Shown here piece by piece: positions 60,433-64,000 of a stretch of 64,000 bases of DNA (position 1 is its first letter; each line of letters begins with the position of its first letter). The stretch is from Bipolaris cookei. Lineage: Eukaryota; Ascomycota; Dothideomycetes; Pleosporales; Pleosporaceae. The position numbers were made by a program, and so were the translations under genes. The stretch is taken from assembly GCA_002286855.1 (NCBI GenBank), contig NRSV01000065.1, positions 1-64,000 of the forward strand, written 5' to 3'. The notes beneath the pieces are model-generated. The model saw nothing but the letters and a program-made list of their open reading frames with translations, was not told the DNA's origin and searched no databases.

Positions 60433-60833
60433 GATGGGAAATTCGAGGTAGCCCGTGGGAGGCTACGGCAGCTGGCGCATTCGAAGGGGCGTCGTCAGAA
60501 TGCGGTGATGATGGGCTTCGGGTGTTGACTATTGCGCTCACGCGCGTCGAGCCGAGGTTGCGAGCTCGGGCCCCAGCCGCCGTCAACATTTATTTACTAT
60601 GTATGTAGATCGACGTCACAAGTATGGGGATAGTTAGTTGGACGCATGTGTGTAACTAATTGTAAATACTGGGTACTACTACGGCTATCGAACTGGCTGC
60701 AAGTCGCGTGCGCCAAACGACTTAGAAAGCCAAAACCAAACCATGTTGTTCTCAGATGAGGCGAGTCTAAACCTGAACCCCTACCCACGTCAATTAATTA
60801 CTTGTTTCGGCCCCTGTCCTCAAGTTCCCCAAC
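60433..60833. promoter_or_regulatory. Shared promoter region, pex8 and TMEM170-like gene
   Basis: About 430 bp between divergent starts. No specific element identified. Confidence 0.5.
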
Positions 60834-60875
60834 ATGACTACTCTTCGAGTATATCACACTCAACATGATAGTTAA
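60834..60875 (+). other. Short uORF overlapping the TMEM170-like start
   Basis: An ATG (ccaacATGac) opens a 13-codon frame that ends at TAA at 60873-60875, past the main ATG at 60865 in another frame. If it is in the mRNA, it would reduce initiation at the main start. The transcription start is unknown. Confidence 0.4.
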
Positions 60876-61371
60876 CGAGTTCTTCCCCAGCTTCATCCAG
60901 CGCGTCAACTCGGCTGTTCCACAGGGCTACACCACGCCTCCCTTTCCCTCGCTCTACTGGCCGCTGCCTGCCGGCGCACACCCATCTTTCTACCTCTATC
61001 GCCCGGACGACGTCCTGCGCTTCACGGTATACTGGAGTCTGCTTCTTGTCGGCGGCATACACCTAGTTACGGCACTATGGGCATGCGGAGTACAATGGCG
61101 CAACTGGAAACTCATATGGATTACTGTGCCCTTCTTCACCGTTGTCGGGGGCATTGAAGCGCTAGTCTCGGGCGCGATTGTCGGCGGACTGTGAGTAACC
61201 ACTCCGTTCATGAGTGAGGTAGAGAGAGCGCGTGCTGATCGGGGAGTTAGTATCGGAGGCGTCTACCAAGCTGGATATTTCCGAATGTCTACCTGGATAC
61301 CCTTTGTATGGGCCGTTATCAACACGCTGGTACTCATTCTGTCTTCCTTTGCTATTTACGGTGGTCTCTGA
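60865..61371 (+). CDS. TMEM170-like integral membrane protein
   Basis: Two exons, 60865-61190 and 61251-61371, giving 148 residues. The intron (60 nt) splits a Leu codon in VGGLIGGVYQAG. Three hydrophobic helices: FTVYWSLLLVGGIHLVTALW, WITVPFFTVVGGIEALVSGA and WAVINTLVLILSSFAIYGGL. The IxGxYxAG segment between helices 2 and 3 resembles the TMEM170 family, small ER/nuclear-envelope membrane proteins. The start ATG at 60865 gives MIVNEFFPSF. Confidence 0.75.
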
Positions 61372-61953
61372 TGCGCCGACGCGACTGGAGTACGCATAAA
61401 CGCGTCCACATCATCCTCTGCTGGTAGCTCATAGCACTGTTTAAGACACGCGGCCTCTGCCTGGGCTCGTGGGTGTGTTGAAAGCAACAACGACGTCTTG
61501 ATAACGTATCGGAAATACTTGCAGGATCGCCTAACAATAGGTGCAAGATCAGCATTCGACAACCTATCCCCAGCCTCCACACGGATTTAGATTCCCACGT
61601 GGATCAAAGTCAGCTGTGGGACCAGGCCGGTGAGGCGCAGCTGCAGTCGGATACGCAAAGCATGCTACATGCACTTTGTCGCAGGCTTATCGAGGGACAT
61701 GAGAGGTTACGCGGACTGAAGCGGAGGACGGAATGACTAGCCATAGTTCCATTGGGTTACCGAGTATACGAACATAGGCTTTGAGGACATTATTCCAATA
61801 GTAAAAAGGAAGTGTTGGCATCGTAGATCATATATTATCTCGAGTCGATTTTAACTAGACTTACTAAGCTCATGCTTAGGTATTCAATCCAACATCATAA
61901 GTCGAAAGCTATTCAATAGCTTTCCCCATGAACACCCCACCTGCACACGCCTC
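61372..61953. other. Convergent intergenic region with an unexplained open frame
   Basis: Between the TMEM170-like stop and the RING gene stop. On plus, 61482-61736 is open for 85 codons and reads like protein near its end (WDQAGEAQLQSDTQSMLHA). On minus, 61356-61580 is also open and protein-like (KTSLLLSTHPRAQAEAACL). The two overlap, so at most one is likely to be real. I could not attach a start exon to either. Confidence 0.35.
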
Positions 61954-63796
61954 TTATCCCGCATGAATCTTAAATCTCTGCTTCACCTGCTTCCTACACA
62001 TGGGACACTTTGTCGGACGCGCCGGTATATGTCCATGTCTAACTGGTACCACGACATCGGCACACCACTGACACATGACCATATGACCGCACGGTAACAC
62101 AGCTATATCCGCTAGCTGCTGGTAACACACTTGGCACGCCAGCACCTTGGTCATTTCCTCCTCAGACTTTGGCGGCGGCCGATCTGGTTGGTTGTCCAGC
62201 GAGACAAGTGGAGGTGAGGGTGGTCGAGCAGCGCGCATACGAGCGAGTTCCTGTTCGAAATCCAGACGTATATTGTGCATTTCTGCCAGCGGCTGTGTAG
62301 TTCCACCAGCTATACCAGGCAACTGAGGACGAATCTGTGACCACCAACCAGTTGCTATGGGGTTGGCTGAGCTCGATTCGCCATTGGGATTCGCAAATAT
62401 GGCGCGAATGCGCGCTTCATCTTCTGCCTGGCTCTGACGGTACGTAACCACGAGCCTCCGCGCTGCTTCTGTGCCTTCTGCGCCGCTGTTCTCGAAATAC
62501 GCCATGCGCTCCGCGGAAACGTCGATTTCGCCGCTATTGCGTAGCCAGCGGACTTCAGTTACGGCGGCGTCTTCGCCGTCTACGCCTCTTCGCCGCGGGG
62601 CGTAGCTCCACACTTCGGTTGCTGGCTCCAGGCTCTCAGAAATGGATTGTGATTCTCGCATTACGCCCCAAAGTAGTTGTTCTTCGATTTCACGGCGATC
62701 TTGCGGTGACAAGCTATCGAGCTGGGGCGCAACCTCTGTTCCCTCTGCTCTTCTCTGTTCGGCCTGGCGATGGCGGTCGTACGCTCGTGTGTACATTTGC
62801 GTAAGTGGTGACTCGTAGTCGTCCTGCTCTAGTTCCTCACGGGACCCGAATACACGAGCAAAACGTTCTCGTGCGAGCTGCATTTGTGCTTCTCGTCGTG
62901 TCATTGGTCGTGGCGGTTCGGATGGGTCCTCTTGAATCTGAGGGGTTACCAATGACTGGGACTCTGTAGGAACAATTGAATTGACATTCGGGGTCTCTTC
63001 GGCCTCTCGAAGAAGGTCATCCAACGCATCCTCTAGACTCTGTTGTGGTTCCTCTGGCCGATTTTCTTCTGATGTCAGCCTTCGCCTCCTAAGCCTATTC
63101 TCTGGCCTCAATGCATTGTTCTCCACGCCAGCCCGCAGCTGATCTAATGTTCGGGGTAGAAAACCAGGGCTGACTTCATGAAAAGGCTCCCCTATAATAG
63201 CTATGCGTTGCTCTGTGCCATCAGGAAGCTTCGCAATGCGATATCCCTGATGAAACTCCCACCATCGTTCCAGGAACTCGGTCTGATCCGGTATCATGGG
63301 TATGCGTGTCTGCGCAATCTCAAGCGGCGGGTCAGTAGCGGCAAGACGATTGGTCCAGAACTCTAGGTGGGGGTTAGCTGACTATGACATTTGACTTGGA
63401 TGCACTGTCATCATTCATACCTTTACAGAACCAGCAGTAGCCTTGCCACCTTGTGCCGCGATTCACAAAACCAACACCATCAATGTAAACTCGATATGTT
63501 CTTGAATGAACGCGCTCATCGGCGCAAGCACAGCAATTGGGCGTGGAAGTCAGCCTACAGCTAGTGGCAAGCTTGTGCGGGCAATGAATGTCGAGGCGTG
63601 GGCAATCTGCGGTCAAAGTGCCCATAATGAGTGAGATGAGAGCGTGGAAGAGAAAACAAAGGCGAACTTTACAAGATGATTGAGTAAAGACTGGGGTTTG
63701 GGGGGTGACCAAAGGGTAAACAGCTTTGTGACGTTGGGCGGGTGGCGGACGCGCAGTTGGAGTCGGCTCGGCTGCTTGCCCTTGGGAACCCTGCAT
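61954..63796 (-). CDS. RING-finger protein, probable E3 ubiquitin ligase
   Basis: Three exons, 63673-63796, 63421-63606 and 61954-63362, giving 572 residues. Intron 1 (66 nt, gtaaag...ccgcag) is the less certain one; it joins VFTQSS to YCPRLDIHCPHK. Intron 2 joins GYCWFCK to EFWTNRLAATDPP. The N-terminal part has a Cys/His-rich segment (CPRLDIHCPH, PNCCACADERVHSRTYRVY, GYCWFC) that may bind zinc. The middle is acidic and Arg-rich. The C-terminus carries a C3HC4 RING: CQVCYQQLADIAVLPCGHMV, CQWCAD and CPMCRKQVKQ, ending about ten residues later. Its placement at the extreme C-terminus resembles MUL1/IAP-type RINGs. Substrates unknown. Confidence 0.82.
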
Positions 63797-64000
63797 AAAC
63801 CATGGCGGGGCGACGCGTGGGTCGGTGGGGACAGTGGAGCGTGCCGTTACCGTGACTCCATGCTATTGCACATCCCTACCACTTGGCTCAACGGTCCGTC
63901 ACCACAACTGTCGAATCCTTTGATGTAGCCAACGTCTTTATTGGAAGTGAATAAAGCAAAGTGTGTTTCGGTTGGTTCATCACCCGCTTTCAAACACTCG

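Noticed and set aside
1..64000. tRNA genes, CRISPR arrays, terminal-repeat transposons
   Set aside because: A scan by eye found no B-box with a matching A-box, no regularly spaced direct repeats and no transposase motifs. A tRNAscan or repeat search could still find divergent examples.

Overview
This is a stretch of filamentous ascomycete (Pezizomycotina) nuclear DNA. The signs are short GT...AG introns of about 45-120 nt, some with CTAAC-type branch points, AIM9-like and SAT4/PTH11-like families, a fungal Ssk1 response regulator, and a split arginine attenuator peptide uORF. I infer a Dothideomycete, probably Pleosporales, but I could not test this. Exon boundaries below were read by hand from splice signals, frame continuity and family conservation. 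I found no tRNA, rRNA, CRISPR array or intact transposon.

Layout. 0.1-5.5 kb: haspin kinase and the HOG-pathway regulator Ssk1, both on minus. 5.5-12.9 kb: a gene-poor island with diverged repeated fragments, a heavily broken AIM9-like phosphotransferase pseudogene and one doubtful small ORF. 13.4-21.4 kb: class II PKA catalytic subunit, V-ATPase proteolipid c and the Rho1 exchange factor Rom2. 22.7-29.4 kb: a lam-type lactam-utilisation locus. Here the biotin-dependent carboxylase lamA and the LamB/YcsF gene lamB are divergent across 518 bp, and a two-domain EthD-like gene ends 61 bp from the end of lamA. 30.6-37.9 kb: a fungal Ser/Thr kinase, a 952-residue disordered/coiled-coil protein and cdc42. 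39.7-41.1 kb: a gene with two tandem Zn(II)2Cys6 clusters whose frame is broken. 42.1-44.6 kb: a secreted GH3 beta-glucosidase. 45.4-47.3 kb: arginine-specific carbamoyl-phosphate synthase small subunit (cpa1) behind its attenuator uORF. 47.6-54.2 kb: an MIT-domain protein and an ER-anchored GRAM/VASt sterol-transfer protein, divergent. 56.5-63.8 kb: a SAT4/PTH11-like membrane protein, peroxin Pex8, a TMEM170-like protein and a RING-finger protein.

Most genes are conserved housekeeping or signalling genes (Ssk1/HOG, PKA, Rho1-GEF, Cdc42). The points that most deserve attention are the attenuator uORF, which depends on a 13-nt microexon, the lam locus with its third gene, the broken tandem zinc-cluster gene, and the decayed 5.5-12.5 kb island.
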